From Vicia villosa (taxonomy: Eukaryota > Streptophyta > Magnoliopsida > Fabales > Fabaceae), in contig NC_081180.1 of assembly GCF_029867415.1 (NCBI RefSeq), positions 149,225,068-149,289,067 of the forward strand: 64,000 nucleotides of DNA, written 5' to 3'. The notes beneath the pieces are model-generated. The model saw only the letters and a list, made by a program, of their open reading frames with translations. It was not told where the DNA came from and made no database searches. The position numbers were made by a program, and so were the translations under genes. Below are positions 10,330-21,242 of the stretch, in pieces. Within the stretch, counting starts at the first letter, position 1. Each line of letters begins with the position of its first letter.

Positions 10330-11128
10330 ATCGCCGATTTCTGCTCACAATACTTTGTTCATCATTCGTTGGTATGTTGCTCCGGCGTTTTTTAGGCCGA
10401 AGGGCATTAAGTTGTAGTAATAGTTGCCCGATTCGGTCATGAAAGCCGCATTACGTTGTATTTGGTTGTACCCAGAATACGCGTCCATAAATTATAGTAA
10501 TTTAAAACCGGCGGAATTATCTACTAGTTTATCTATGTTCAGTAAAGGGTAAGCATCTTTTGGGAAATCCCTACTAAGATCGGTGTAGTCAATGCACATG
10601 CGCCAATTTCATTGAATTTTTTAACACGTACAACGTTGGAGATCCAAGTAGTATATTTGGCTTCCGATATGAATTTAGCCTCTAGGAGGTCTCTAACAGC
10701 TAATTCGGCAACTGCCGTTTTCTTCGGGGACTACTTTCTTCTCCTCTGAGCGATGGCTTTGCAGGTGGGATCGATGGTTAGGTGATGACAAGCTACCTCT
10801 GAGTCGAGGCCGGGCATCTCAGCTGCATTCCAGGAAAATAGGTCGGCATTCTCTCTAAGGCAGGCTTTAAGTTGCCTTCTGGCCAGTTCGGGCAGGTCCG
10901 TCCCGATCTTGACACCTCTGGTCGGGTCATCCCCGAGGGTTACTAACTCGAAGTCTCCATCTGGGATTGGTCAGAGACCCTCTTCTGAGTTCTTCGTATC
11001 TGCTTTCCCTTCGGATTCTCTACGGAAGCGGCTGTCTAGGTCGATGGTGTCGATGCGCGACATCGATTTGATTGGCTTCGAACCGACGTTGGTTGCTGCT
11101 TTGCCTTAAGTGGTTGCCTTTATTGAAC
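10330..11128 (-). pseudogene. Tat protease-RT linker and RT N-terminal part, degraded
   Basis: Pieces in several frames: ELARRQLKACLRENADLF and SWNAAEMPGLDSEVACHH (linker before RT), LLEAKFISEAKYTTWISN, FMDAYSGYNQI and MPFGLKNAGATYQRMMN (fingers and palm). Stops and a deletion lie between the blocks. Several of the stops and frame changes fall in 10480-10720. Confidence 0.82.
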
Positions 11129-11689
11129 TTAGGCCTTTGGCGGAGGCCTCGAAACATCTCCTGGCTGCTTCGATGATCCGTGGAGCGTGGCAATTTGTCC
11201 CTTAGCCGTGTAATATTTAAGTTTGAGATGCACGGTTGAAGGGACGGCAATCAGCTCGGCCAGTGTCGGGCGTCCCAAGATGGACTGGTAGATCGAGGGG
11301 CAGTCGATGACTAGGAATTGGACTTTGACGACCCTCGTGGTTTCTACTAATCCAACCGAGACAATAAGCTCAACGAATCCCCATGGTTTTGTTACGGTGG
11401 AATTGAAACCTTGTAGGTCAGAGCCTACGTAGGGGGTGAGGTGGCTGTCGTTTAGTTGTAGTGTCTTGAATAGCTGGGAGTACATAATGTCCACCGGGCT
11501 CCCTTGATCGACCAAAATGCGGCGTACGTCAAAGTTGGCCATTCGAGCTCGGATAAGGAGGGGGATGGTTGCGTTGGGTGCGCCGCCCGACAGTTCTTCC
11601 GGGTAGAACGCTATGGGAGAGGAGCCTCCCTTGGCGAGGTCGAGAGTAGTGGCTTTGCTCGAATTCGTTGAAATTAACTCGTCGAACTT
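11129..11689 (-). pseudogene. Tat aspartic protease
   Basis: The minus frame contains RRILVDQGSPVDIMYSQLF, the D-x-G active-site block of Tat-type retroelement protease (family usually VDxGSSADI). ILGRPTLAELIAVPSTVHL follows, the second conserved block. About 137 residues are open from 11542, and the frame extends up to about 11690 upstream (FYPEELSGGAPNATIP). It would process Gag-Pol. The frame stops at 11129 and does not run into RT. Confidence 0.85.
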
Positions 11690-12408
11690 CTACTTCACGG
11701 ATCCGACGGTAAGTTTGCTGAACCCTCCTCTGGAGATGACCATGGCAGAAGGGAAGAATTTCCACGGGCTGTGAGAAGAGTGGGTGGAAGACATCCTAGC
11801 CCAGTCGGGGAGGTAAAAGTCCTCCGGTCTGGTGATACTCATGGCCACTTGCATGGCGGGCGTGTCTTCTGCTGGCTTCTCCTCAACGACCAATTTGGCT
11901 TCCTTGGTGGCCTCTTGTTTCTTTGCGTACTACTTCAGGTGTCCTTCTCGGATCAATATTTCTATCGCGTCCTTTAGGTGGATGAAGTCTTTGGTGTTAT
12001 GCCCGTGGCCTTTGAGGAAACGGCAGAACTTTGATTGTCGACATTTGGTCGTGCAAGCATGGACTTTGGGAAACGGACTTTGCCCGTTTGAAATTCGGCG
12101 TCCACGAACTCGTTCAAGATGCGTTCCCTGGATGCGTTCAGTGGGGTGTATTCCCGGAATTTTCCTGCTGGGGCTTTGTAGTCCTTAGAATCTCGATCTT
12201 TGTGTTCTTTCTTCTTGTCGGATCCCCAACGAGAATCGTCTTGACAGGCGCCTTTAGTATTTTCTTCCTGCCTGGAGTTGCGGACCGCGTGAGCGGCCTC
12301 TTTTTCCTCGTATTGGATGTATGCCCGGGCCTTGAGGAAAAATTCATCCAGAGTGGCGGGCGTCTCGATTCCGACGACTTTGGTAAAATCTGAACGTGGC
12401 CGGAGACC
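11690..12408 (-). pseudogene. Tat gag C-terminal part with defective zinc knuckle
   Basis: Minus translation gives FCRFLKGHGHNTKDFIHLK at about 11975-12035. In related elements this block is C-x2-H...GH-x4-C; here the final Cys is Phe and the H after the first C is Leu, so zinc binding is probably lost. A stop follows at LK*YAKKQ. Downstream lies a linker with ITRPEDFYLPDWARM. Confidence 0.78.
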
Positions 12409-13441
12409 TCATTCGAGCAAAAACTTCTTCATGTGGGCAGTTGTGGACACCTGCACGGCTTCTTTGTTGAATCTTTCTATGTAGGCCCGAAGCGATTCGT
12501 CTTTCCCCTGGATGATGGCTTCCAGGGAAGCCTCTGACTTCGGATGTCTGCGGGAGGCTGTGAAGTGCCTAGAGAAAAGTTTTTCGAGCACTTTCCACGA
12601 CGTGATGGATTCATCGGGCAGACTCTTGTACCTCGTCATGGCTCCCTTGCGTAAAGTGGTCGGGAATAACCGGCATTTGATTGCGCCTGGTACCCCTCTG
12701 TAATCCAGAAGGGCGTTGATGTTCTCGATGTGCTTGTCTGGGTCTGTTGTCCCGTCGTATGTGCCTAGTGGCGGGGGCTTCTCAAGATCGGTCGGCAGGG
12801 GTGCCTCCAAGATTGCGTGGGACAGAGGGCACCGGCGCTCCTCCTCCTCGTTGCTGGCGAAAGGCGTGGTGGACCGGCTACGGCTCTGCCTGTGTCGCCT
12901 ACGGTTGTCATCATGCCTCGCGGGAGGTGACTTGGATCTTCTTTTTGGTCGAGGAGACTGCGAACGGTGCCGGGAGCGGTGGTCGCCAAACCCTTTCTTG
13001 GAAATGGGACCCGCGTTTTCCCTGGGGGAGGGGAACGAAGGAGTTTCTTGGGGACCGTCTCGTGATGGGAGCGAGTTTTATGGCCGGGGGAGTCTTCGAG
13101 CGACGCTTCTGCTCGAGTTCCCCAATCCTGTCGTTCTGTTGTTGGATAAGGGCGTTCGTCTGCGCAAGGGCGACCAGAACCGCGACCATAGTTTGGTCCT
13201 GGGGAGTTTGACCCTTGGAGGAGAAAGGGTTTTCCTGAATCTCTTCGTGGTTGTCTTTTCCGTTGGTATCTCTGAGGTGATGGACGGTGTCATCGTGGAA
13301 ACCCTTCGGGGACGGAGATGCCGTGAGGCCGTCATGAGGATGTGGAATGGTATTTCTAGGTGGGGTAATGACGACAGAGATGTCGTTCTTATTGATCACG
13401 GTAGCGTCCCGAGAAGAGGAGTCTTCGTTGTTGCTAGCCAT
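12409..13441 (-). pseudogene. Tat gag, frameshifted
   Basis: Starts MASNNEDSSSRDATV at 13441, just after the PBS leader. The N-terminal half is charged and has ALAQTNALIQQQNDRIGELE, a short coiled coil. The capsid-like core is in another frame (12409-12810): LGTYDGTTDPDKHIENI, CRLFPTTLRKGAMTRYKSLP, SEASLEAIIQGKDESLRAYI. The break lies between about 12911 and 12810. The start matches the gag start of the second copy at 31048 (MAGNNEDPSSTD). Confidence 0.88.
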
Positions 13442-13535
13442 GGATGATGGTTGAATTAGAGCTTTGGTTTCTGAATTCTTGCAAGGGACAAGAATGGATC
13501 AAGAAGTGTAAGAAAAGGAAACGGAGGAGCTGGAT
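13442..13535 (-). other. Leader between PBS and gag of Tat element
   Basis: Short untranslated stretch of about 94 bp. It aligns with 30950-31047 of the second Tat copy. Confidence 0.7.
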
Positions 13536-13553
13536 TCCCACAGACGGCGCCAC
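13536..13553 (-). promoter_or_regulatory. Primer binding site of Tat element
   Basis: On the minus strand the LTR end GATCA is followed by GTGGCGCCGTCTGTGGGA. TGGCGCC is the usual start of a tRNA-derived PBS in this group. The same sequence follows the LTR at 30931. Confidence 0.82.
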
Positions 13554-13974
13554 TGATCTCACCAAGCAGATCATAATGGCCAACAACAGTGAAGCTTGAA
13601 GTCCGGAACGGTTGGAGGAAAAAATGTGGTTGTACCTGCAAGGCACTCCGATGCCAAAGTAAGTGTTTGAACAACAAGGTACAACAAAGTGAGAGATTTT
13701 TGGGCAAGAAAAAGGTTACCTTGCCCTCTAAGACTAGAGGGCTATTCATAGGGTTATCCTATGCGGAAAAAGTTCCATTTTTGGAAGGCCCATGCGAGGC
13801 ACTAGGCTAGAAGTACGCGAACTGGCTGCTACCGAGCACGAGGCTTAAGCGTGCTCGGTTAGGTCTGGTGTTTTCCCGGAGCGGGCCGGGGGGCGCTGCC
13901 GCGTGTGTGGGCCAGAATGCCCTGGGCCAATGAGTGGATTGGCCCAATTGAAATAATTGGGCCGGTCCAGAACA
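13554..13974 (-). repeat. 5' LTR of Tat element
   Basis: 421 bp, same length as 71-491. Plus-strand ends are TGATCTCACC and CCAGAACA. It is followed by the GGTAT duplication. Confidence 0.93.
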
Positions 13975-13979
13975 GGTAT
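13975..13979. repeat. Target site duplication GGTAT, right copy
   Basis: Matches 66-70. Athila RNase H coding resumes right after it. Confidence 0.93.
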
Positions 13980-14419
13980 CATATGGCAGCAAGATCGGTG
14001 TATATGATAATTTTGGCTCTGACTAAATAGGAATGGAATTTGTTTATTGCATATACCATAGCTAAGAGTTCCTTTTCGGTAGTGGCATAGATTAGTTAGT
14101 CTGCATCTAAAGTTCGGCTGGCATAATATATAACATGCAATCTTTTATCTGTCTGTTGTCCTAAAACAGCGCCTATAGCGAATTCACTTGCATCACACAT
14201 AATCTTAAATGGTTGGTTCCAATCTGGTGGTTGCATGATATGTGCAGAGATTAGTGCACTTTTGAGAATATTGAATGCTTCAAAGCATTTGTCATCAAAG
14301 AGGAATTCTACGCCTTTCATCAGAAGACCAGTTAGACGCTTAGTGATTTTAGAGAAGTCTTTGATAAATCGTCGGTAAAAACCGGCGTGTCCAAGAAAAC
14401 TTATGACTTCCCTAATCAT
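13980..14419 (-). pseudogene. Athila RNase H
   Basis: Minus frame reads VISFLGHAGFYRRFIKDFSK (RT connection), then FKIMCDASEFAIGAVLGQQ with the first catalytic Asp. After a stop at 14096 comes TTEKELLAMVYAINKFHSYL and IIIYTDLAAI, with the second and third acidic positions. The coding is cut by the Tat insertion. Confidence 0.88.
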
Positions 14420-15507
14420 TATGGGTGGTTGGAAGTTTTCTATTACCTCAATTTTAGTCTTGTCGACCTCAATGACCCTTTCTAATACTATGTGTCCTAG
14501 GACTATACCTTATGTAACCATGAAATGACATTTTTCCCAATTTAATACGAGGTTAACTTCCACGCATCTTTCTAGAATTTTCTCCAAGTTAGCGAGACAA
14601 TTTTTAAAAATGGATCCACATAAGGAGAAATCATCCATGAAAACTTCCATGATCTCTTCAAGGAAATATGCAAATATTGCCATCATGCATTGTTGGCACG
14701 TTGAAGGAGCGTTGCATAATCCGAAGGGCATTCATCGACAGGAAAATGTTCCATAAGGACATGTGAAGGTTGTTTTCTCTTGGTCATACGGGTGAATAGG
14801 TGTTTGGAAGAATCCTGAATATCCATCTAAATAGCAGAAATAAGAGTGTCTAGCTAAACGTTCAGGCATTTGATCAATGAAAGGAAGGGGAAATGGTCCT
14901 TCCTTGTCACTTTGTTTAGCTTTTTATAGTCTAAACACATACGCCATTTGTTTTCTAAAATTTTGGCCACTGATTCTCCTTTTTTCGTTGTGTATGACTG
15001 CGCACCTCCCTTGTTAGGTTCGACATGTACAAGGCTAACCCATTTACTACTAGAGATTTGGTAAATTGTTCCAACATCGAGTAATTTCAACACTCCTCTC
15101 TTGACTACAACACTCATTATATGGTTTATCCTTCTCTTGTGTTCTCTAGAGGGTTTTGAACCTTCCTCCAGCATTATCCGATGTATACATATAGACAAAC
15201 TTATCCCCTTTAGGTCAGAGATATTATAGCCTAGAGCTGTAGGGTATTTTTGTAAGACATCTAAGAGTTGATTTGTTTCGTCTCTGTTTAGATCCGCATT
15301 TACTATAAATGGATGATTTAGTTCCTTATCAATAAATTCATATATCAGATTCTTAGGTAATTGTTTATGCTCTATTGATGGTTTCTTAGGACCGGACATA
15401 TGGTCAGGGGTAAGTGCTAGGAATTCGTAAAGGCTATCATCAACATAAGGTGTGTATGCTTTAATTCCATCATCTTCCATTATTGGTGTTGAAGAAAGAT
15501 TTATCAT
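14420..15507 (-). pseudogene. Athila reverse transcriptase and upstream spacer
   Basis: RT landmarks in minus order: KWRMCLDYKKLNKVTRKDHF, YFCYLDGYSGFFQTPIHP, MPFGLCNAPSTCQQCM and the active site FMDDF at about 14627-14641 (YxDD-type, Phe first as in Athila). One stop replaces a residue just before MPFGLC (around 14732), another follows HFMVT at 14510. The spacer before RT (15100-15507) contains SIEHKQLPKNLIYEFIDKEL, a usual protease-RT linker. Confidence 0.88.
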
Positions 15508-15636
15508 TTTGGTAGGGGCTTATGTATCCAACTCTCTTATGCACTCATCAATAATATGGATGGCACAACACGAGTCATTTATAGCAGGCGCTTTTAGAAA
15601 TTTGGATAGGATAAACTCGATTTTCTCATCACCTAC
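15508..15636 (-). other. Degraded protease-RT spacer of Athila
   Basis: About 130 bp with stops in the expected frame. It lies between the end of protease and the RT linker and contains a peptide-like SFFDEKIEFI segment only in part. Confidence 0.4.
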
Positions 15637-16041
15637 TTAGAAGGTAATTTTTCCTCTTTTAACATCTATCATGGCTCCAGCAGTTGATAAGAATGATCTA
15701 CCTAGAAGAATAGGGATATCTTCGTCTTCTTTAATGTCCATTATGACAAAGTTTGTTGGAATATAAAGTTGACCAATCCTTACTGGAATACTTTCTAATA
15801 TACCGATTGGGTACTTAACTGATCGATCAACCAGTTGAAGTGAGATCCTAGTTGGTAGTATATCTCCCAGGTTTAACCTATTGCAAATAGCTAAAGGCAT
15901 CAAACTCACACTTGCGCCTAAGTTTAATAGAGATTTATCAATAACATGACTTCCTAGAACATATGGTATAGAGAAGCTTCTAGGATCTTTCTGCTTCTTG
16001 GCTAGTCTGTTCTCAGTAATTGTGTTGCATTTGATCGTCAA
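15637..16041 (-). pseudogene. Athila aspartic protease with active-site Asp replaced
   Basis: 134 open codons with DPRSFSIPYVLGSHVIDKSL, then LLNLGASVSLMPLAICNRL and IPILLGRSFLSTAGAMIDV. Athila proteases normally read DLGAS at the catalytic site. Here codon AAC at 15922-15924 gives NLGAS, a single G-to-A step from GAC. The frame is otherwise open, so this copy would be inactive. Confidence 0.85.
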
Positions 16042-16525
16042 GCTTGCGCTTGTTTGTTATGATGTCTTTTAGGAATTTTAGCATATGATTGTATCTGGGT
16101 AATAACTCCAGTGAAAGGAATTTCGACGTGGAGTTTTTCTATTACCTTTACAAACTTCTTATATTAGGTGTCTTGCTTGGTTTGTTTAAGCCTTTGTGGA
16201 TATGAAATTGAGGGTTTATAAGCAGGTGGTGGTACATATACTTAATTTTCCTGATTATCATTGGCTACTCCTTTATCTTTTACTTCCTCTATTTGTTTCT
16301 CTGGTTCTACAAGTTCCTCAACTACTTGTTTTTTCGGCGTAGTCACAATGCTTCCTTTTGGTGGCTCTAGCTTGTTGTTTCTTAGTAAATCGTTGGTCAA
16401 CCCAGGATTAACAGGTCCATCATACGCGGTTCCGTTTGCAACACAATAGAATTTGCATGGCCTTTAGGGTTAGATTAAGGATATCCAGGAAATGATCCTC
16501 CTGGTGTAGCTTGAGAAGCTTGTTG
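16042..16525 (-). pseudogene. Athila gag-protease linker, degraded
   Basis: Low-complexity linker with stops in all minus frames. Fragments rich in Lys, Pro and Glu can be read, as is usual between Athila gag and protease. No domain is visible. Confidence 0.5.
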
Positions 16526-17450
16526 TTACGCCACTTGGGAAATTTGGGTTTCCAACATCTTATTTTGGGTAACCATAAAATCGACTTTGTTTCCTAATTG
16601 TGTAATCAGCTCTTTTATATGAATGTTTTGATTCATGAATTCTTTATTTTGCTGAGTTTGAGCTGAAATGAAATTTTCCATGATCTTTTCTAGATTTGAT
16701 TTTCGAGGGGTAGATTGAATAGGCTTTGTTGGTCTCTGAGCTTGGAAACTTGGTTGTCTTTGAGGTGCAGTATTTTGAGGAAAAGTAGAGTTATTATTCT
16801 TATAAGAGAAGTTTGGGTGATTCCTCCATCTAGGGTTATTGGTTTTCAAATAAGGGTTTCCTTGGGCATAATTGACCTGATATGGACTTGGTTTAGCTAG
16901 ATAGAAAATTGCATTTGACGGTGACATGTCCTAGGGTTCCACAGATTTTGCATCCGGGTTGTACTGCAGCTACTATAGCTGCAGGGTTAACGACTAAGCT
17001 TTCGACCTTTCGTGCTCGGGCGTCCATCTTGACGTTCTTGAAATCTAGCGCACTACGGAAATACCTCCTTTTGTTTCTTTCTTCTCCACTGATGTTCGTT
17101 CAGTCCCCCATTGGTAATGGTTTTGCGCCATGTTTTGTATGAGTGCGCATGCCTATGGGTATGGTTTGTTCATCAATGCACCGCCTGCGGCAACGTCGAT
17201 AGTTATCTTAGTTTTGTAGAGAAGTCTGTTATAGAAAGTATGAATGATCAACCATTATTCTAATTCATGGTGTGGACAAGCCCTTAATAGCTCTTTGTAT
17301 CTTTCCCCAGCGTTGAAAAGGGATTCACCATCTTGTTGAGTGAATCTGGTTATTTGGTTTCGCAAGACAACAGTCTTACTTGGTGGAAAGTATCTAGCAA
17401 GGAATACTTTCTTCAGGTCCTTCCAAGTAGTGATTGAATTTGCTGGGAGG
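16526..17450 (-). pseudogene. Athila gag C-terminal half with intact CCHC knuckle
   Basis: In minus order: ITTWKDLKKVFLARYFPPSK (17255-17450), a degraded stretch with AGGALMNKP and MAQNHYQWG, then CKICGTLGHVTVKC at about 16920-16965. That is a full C-x2-C-x4-H-x4-C zinc knuckle. NPRWRNHPNFSYKNN and a heptad-like QNIHIKELITQLGNKVDF tail follow. Stops lie between the parts. The upstream half of gag is at 30384-30518 beyond the nested element. Confidence 0.88.
17446..17450. repeat. Target site duplication GGAGG, left copy
   Basis: GGAGG precedes the TG end at 17451 and recurs at 30384-30388 after the CA end at 30383. Confidence 0.93.
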
Positions 17451-18623
17451 TGTTGCACCCCAAAATTTGCCCTCCTAGTTTACTTATAATTAACTTACTG
17501 CTTTGTAATCATTTGCATCTTACGTCATAAATAAATGCATTTATTTAATCAATATATCAGGTAGAGGATCAACGATATTGTTGACTTGGAAGTTATTATT
17601 GCTTTAGATTTTTTCACCCAAAAAACTTTCAATTGAGTCCTATTCAAAACCTATTAAAAAGAAAAACTGATCTAAGTTCAACCAATTTCGTTCCTGTTCA
17701 AATTTATGTCATTCATTTATATTTCTTCATATAAAGTACCCAATTCCACTGGTTTATCACCATTGTCCATTTAACAAGCTATTTGGCAAGTCCCATACTT
17801 TATCACAAAGAAAAATCTCATTACAGTATTCAAATTCCACTACAAAGGTCTTCATTACATGCATAGAAATTCACAAAAAAACAGGCCTATATCTATATTA
17901 TATTCCAGACCAAGTCCTCTCTTCAAAGTCGTCTCCAAGTCCTCTACATGGGCCAAGTAATTCCGAATGTGTACCGAGGATCGAAATCATTCCTGCAACA
18001 ACAAACAATACAGTCAATTACCTCAGATCCAGTTAACTTAAACCTATCCTGCATAGGATATAAGGCTGCAAATCTAAAAGAAAAAAAGTCAGCTTTACAT
18101 TCCCAAATTTACACCCATTCAAACCACCTTTAACAGCATGTTGTGACCAATTTACATCAGAAAAAAAAAAGAGAAAAAAAACCAAATGCCAAACATTTCA
18201 TAACCTTCAGCTCCTAACCTCTAACTTCAAAAACAGTTACCATCCTAACTCCCAACCAAGTTTTTAACAGTCCCTAACATAATTTTCTTTCAAATCCCAC
18301 AACTGTGAGCAACTAATCTATCCTATCAATTCCAAACAGTTTCTAACCTCTAATTAAACTAAACCTAGTTCTAACCATTCATAACTACCAAAACAGAAAC
18401 AACAGTTTCTCTAACCGATTCCTAACTGTCACATAGCAAACTTAAAACAGAATAACTAACTTACTAACAGTTCCAACAAACTTTCAACATTCTAACCAAT
18501 TAGTTACATCCCTATAACTAACTTCCAAAATCAGTTACAAACTCTAACTATACTAACAGTTTCAACTGAACAGAGCTATGAGATTACAACTGAATAACAG
18601 AAATTTGAGCTGGGACTAACCTC

Positions 18624-18630
18624 TATATAA
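18624..18630 (+). promoter_or_regulatory. TATA box of 5' LTR
   Basis: TATATAA followed by CT-rich sequence about 25-30 bp downstream. The same is seen in the 3' LTR at 28053-28059. Confidence 0.7.
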
Positions 18631-18651
18631 CAGAGCCTTCATCACTAATTC

Positions 18652-18653
<2 letters not shown>

Positions 18654-18693
<40 letters not shown>
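18654..18693 (+). repeat. (CT)n microsatellite at likely transcription start
   Basis: About 20 CT units. The matching place in the 3' LTR (about 28084-28094) has only about five units, so the tract changed after insertion or during the copy. Confidence 0.9.
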
Positions 18694-18695
<2 letters not shown>

Positions 18696-18866
18696 TCATC
18701 ATTCACCAACACTCTCATCTTCAACTTTCTCTTCTTCACCACTTCTCACCTCCACCATAAGTTGCTCTGCCTCTTCTTCTCCCTCCATTCAATGAAATCA
18801 TCATCACCTTCACCACCTTAAATTCTTTCTTGAAGGTCTTGAGTATCCTTCATCTTCAACCTTCAA

Positions 18867-19136
18867 TTGGCAGAAAAAGATAGCATATCAGCAACAAAAA
18901 AAAACGTAACAGAAACTTCAAACTACCTCCATTATTCACCTTCAACAACTCCTGAAACTTCACGAATCTTCCATAGCTTCGACCTTCATAACCTCATCAT
19001 TTTCAATTCATCTCAGCATCTTCTTCAATGTTCCCTGCAACAACATCAATACCACAATCCTGAGAAAGAGAAAGAAGAAGAAGGAATCGAAAGAAGAAGA
19101 AGGAATCGAAAGAAGAAGAAGAAGAGCAAGAAATGA
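18867..19136 (+). other. Open frame in LTR, probably not a gene
   Basis: 89 codons, ending in KEKEEEGIERRRRNRKKKKK that comes from a GAAGAAGAA-type purine repeat. The matching region in the 3' LTR is partly deleted, so the frame is not maintained. I regard it as leader sequence. Confidence 0.35.
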
Positions 19137-20380
19137 CCTTGAATTGAGTCGGTGCCTCCGATATTTTCTTCTCCCTTTGAGCATATTGAAGAGTCTCCAC
19201 CACCGGTAAGTTCCAAAGATACTTCCGATTCATCAATTTCTCTACTTGTTTTTATTATCATGTTGATTCTTGAGGGACATAGAATGTGAATATTCCGTTG
19301 GTTACCTTGATCCAAATACAACGAGCTTTTAGCTTCGTTTCGTGATTTCTAGGTTTTTCTGTTAGGGTTAGATTTAGGGAAAACGAATTGAAAACGGGAG
19401 AGACATCGGAGAGGACTGATAGAGGCTAAGGTTGAGAGTTGAGGCGAGGGAGTTTCGCGGTTCGATTCACGGCGGCGCTGTGTTTGTTTGGTCGGAGAAT
19501 GGGGAGAGCGCCGTCGCCGTTTTGAGAAGAGAGGGGTTTGGGTGAGGTTGAAACGTGTTATCTGAATCGTCACATTGCAAACCTAATTTCCCTTTTTTTA
19601 TTCACTTAATCAATTTGTTTTATTTTTAATTAAAATCTGAATAATAAATCTGGTGTGGATCAATCTGGATCAAGCATTGGGCTGAATTGCTGATCACACC
19701 CCCTGGGCCCAACATCTTCCTTTTGGCACAAAATCTGATAACAAAAACATTCCTGGGGCCAACTCTGGTTGGGCCTTTTGCCCATGTTGCTAATTGCACC
19801 TTAACTTCAGTTCTCACCCCCTGTTCATGTTAAGATTTAGGTTTTTTACTTAGATTTTCCATTTCTTCTTAAGCAATAAATCATTAAAATTTTATGAAGT
19901 TTTAATATAATTTTGACATAGAAAATATACATAAAATATTAGTTTTCTTTAGGCTAATCATTTTAATTTCTTTTGCTCAAATTAGAATTCATATTCCTTT
20001 TAAAAAATCAATAAAAATAATAGTCCTTTTAATTCGATTTTGCACCATATTTTGCATCATTTGCTTTCATGTTTTGTACTATATTTCAAGTCATCTTTAA
20101 GTCATTGTTTGTACCAATTTTGTATCATGCTTACTTGTGATTTTTGCTTGTAGTTTCACTTGTTGGTTCCTTTAGATTTATGACCTATAATATCTTCATA
20201 ACCATTAGACTTAGTCTTTTTCCTTAAAATTCTAACACTTAGGTATAATCACAACATTAGGTTAGTTATTCATTTTAGGCTAGTTTTTCTTCCCTTTTTT
20301 CTTTTCAACTTTTAAAACACTTAAAAAAGGACGACGTGAATCATGCCAATACTTCTTTTTTTCATAGTAGAAAAGAAATG

Positions 20381-20501
20381 ATTGGGGCGTAGGCCCCGAT
20401 GTACGTTCTTCTCTACTTAGTGGGAGAAATGATTGAGGCGTAGGCCTCGATGTATGTTCTTACCCGCTATTTAGAGAAATGATTGAGGCGTAGGCTTTGA
20501 T
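20381..20501 (+). repeat. Three tandem U5 hairpins (ATTGRGGC-GTAG-GCCYCGAT)
   Basis: 20-nt stem-loops at 20381-20400, 20432-20451 and 20482-20501, each with an 8-bp stem and loop GTAG. Units 1 and 2 differ by a G-C to A-T exchange on both sides of the stem (GGGGC/GCCCC versus GAGGC/GCCTC). Unit 3 keeps pairing through wobbles. The region is downstream of the TATA box, so it should be in the RNA leader. Confidence 0.85.
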
Positions 20502-21224
20502 GTATTTCTCTAATCTCTAAACACTTAAACTTTTAAGGCATGATTCAAGTCACAAATTAATTTCCCTTAAAAGACACCCAACCAAAAATATTTCAAAACA
20601 TCTAATAAAGGCTCAGACCTAAACAAAGTAAGGAAGTGATGCGAAGCCTTGTAGTGGGTTTTGTCCATCATGGAATTACACTTAAAAAACACAAACCAAT
20701 CATCTCTCTTCTTTCTCTTGCCTTCAGGGCATTCTTTCTCTTAATCGGACATGTTATTTCCGCTCCATTCCCAGCTTAAGACTCCAGAGGTCGAGCAGCG
20801 GAGTGCGAATGTAACTGTTCAACTAAAAAACACAAAAACAAACAAAAACATATGAGCCGAACTACGACGCTCTGATTCCTGAAAAGGATATGTAGGCATT
20901 AGGTCGTGGGGCCTAAGCGAGCATAATTATTTATAAACCTTTTTTTCCCGTGTTTCTTTTTTTTTCATTTGCATGCATTCCCTTTGCATTAAGCTATAGA
21001 TTTACACACCCTTTAAATAGCAACAAACATAGGTGGATACCATCGAGTACGATGGGCGTGAAGGGTGCTAGTACCTTCCCCTCGCGTAACCGACTTCTTA
21101 CCCGATCTTTGGTCGCAAGACCTTTCCTTATCCTTTCTTTATTCCAGGTTTTCTGATATTCCTTTCCCTTATGGGATAAATATATTAGTGGCGACTCTGT
21201 TCATTTTCGCGAGCGTGCGACAGC

Positions 21225-21242
21225 TGGCGACTCTGCTGGGGA
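21225..21242 (+). promoter_or_regulatory. Primer binding site
   Basis: TGGCGACTCTGCTGGGGA two bases after the LTR end. The same 18 bp follow the LTR of the 38902 element (42437-42454). Ogre elements are known to use a tRNA-Arg primer; I could not verify the full tRNA match here. Confidence 0.82.

Larger units (their letters stand above)
71..13974 (-). mobile_element. Complete Tat-lineage Ty3/gypsy retrotransposon with antisense gene
   Basis: The element is 13,904 bp, bounded by two 421-bp LTRs and a perfect 5-bp duplication GGTAT. In minus-strand order it has 5' LTR (13554-13974), PBS, gag, protease, RT, RNase H, a second RNase H, integrase (stop at 7781), a long region holding a plus-strand spliced gene, PPT and 3' LTR (71-491). 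Two RNase H domains and an antisense ORF between pol and the 3' LTR are known marks of the Tat lineage (for example Grande). Frameshifts and stops break every pol part, so it is not autonomous now. By eye the LTRs differ at about two dozen sites. A solo LTR (1000-4287) is nested inside; without it the element is about 10.6 kb. Confidence 0.92.
13975..17450 (-). mobile_element. Athila-type retrotransposon, middle piece
   Basis: Minus-strand gag, protease, RT and RNase H in order, all with stops or frame changes. The element continues to the left in 1-70 and to the right in 30384-30518. It was the target of the Tat (71-13974) and Ogre-derived (17451-30383) insertions. Athila assignment rests on the RT motif FMDDF, the LGASVSLMP protease block and the WRNHPNFSYKNN gag block. 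Confidence 0.88.
17451..21222 (+). repeat. 5' LTR of Ogre-derived element (3,772 bp)
   Basis: Ends TGTTGCACCCC and GTGCGACA. TATA box TATATAA at 18624-18630, then a long CT run. The U5 part carries three hairpins (20381-20501). Near the end are GGGTGCTAGTACCTTCCCC and GTGGCGACTCTG blocks shared with the other Ogre-type LTRs here. It is longer than the 3' copy because that copy lacks about 235 bp near 18700-18940. Confidence 0.93.

Noticed and set aside
12716..13447. 243-codon plus-strand frame opposite Tat gag
   Set aside because: Shadow of the gag frames; no splice signals, promoter or domain, in contrast to the antisense gene at 4678-7544.
21225..21242. tRNA gene signal at PBS sites
   Set aside because: Only 12-18 nt complementary to tRNA 3' ends; no cloverleaf nearby. 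Same for 42437, 50645, 13536 and 30932.
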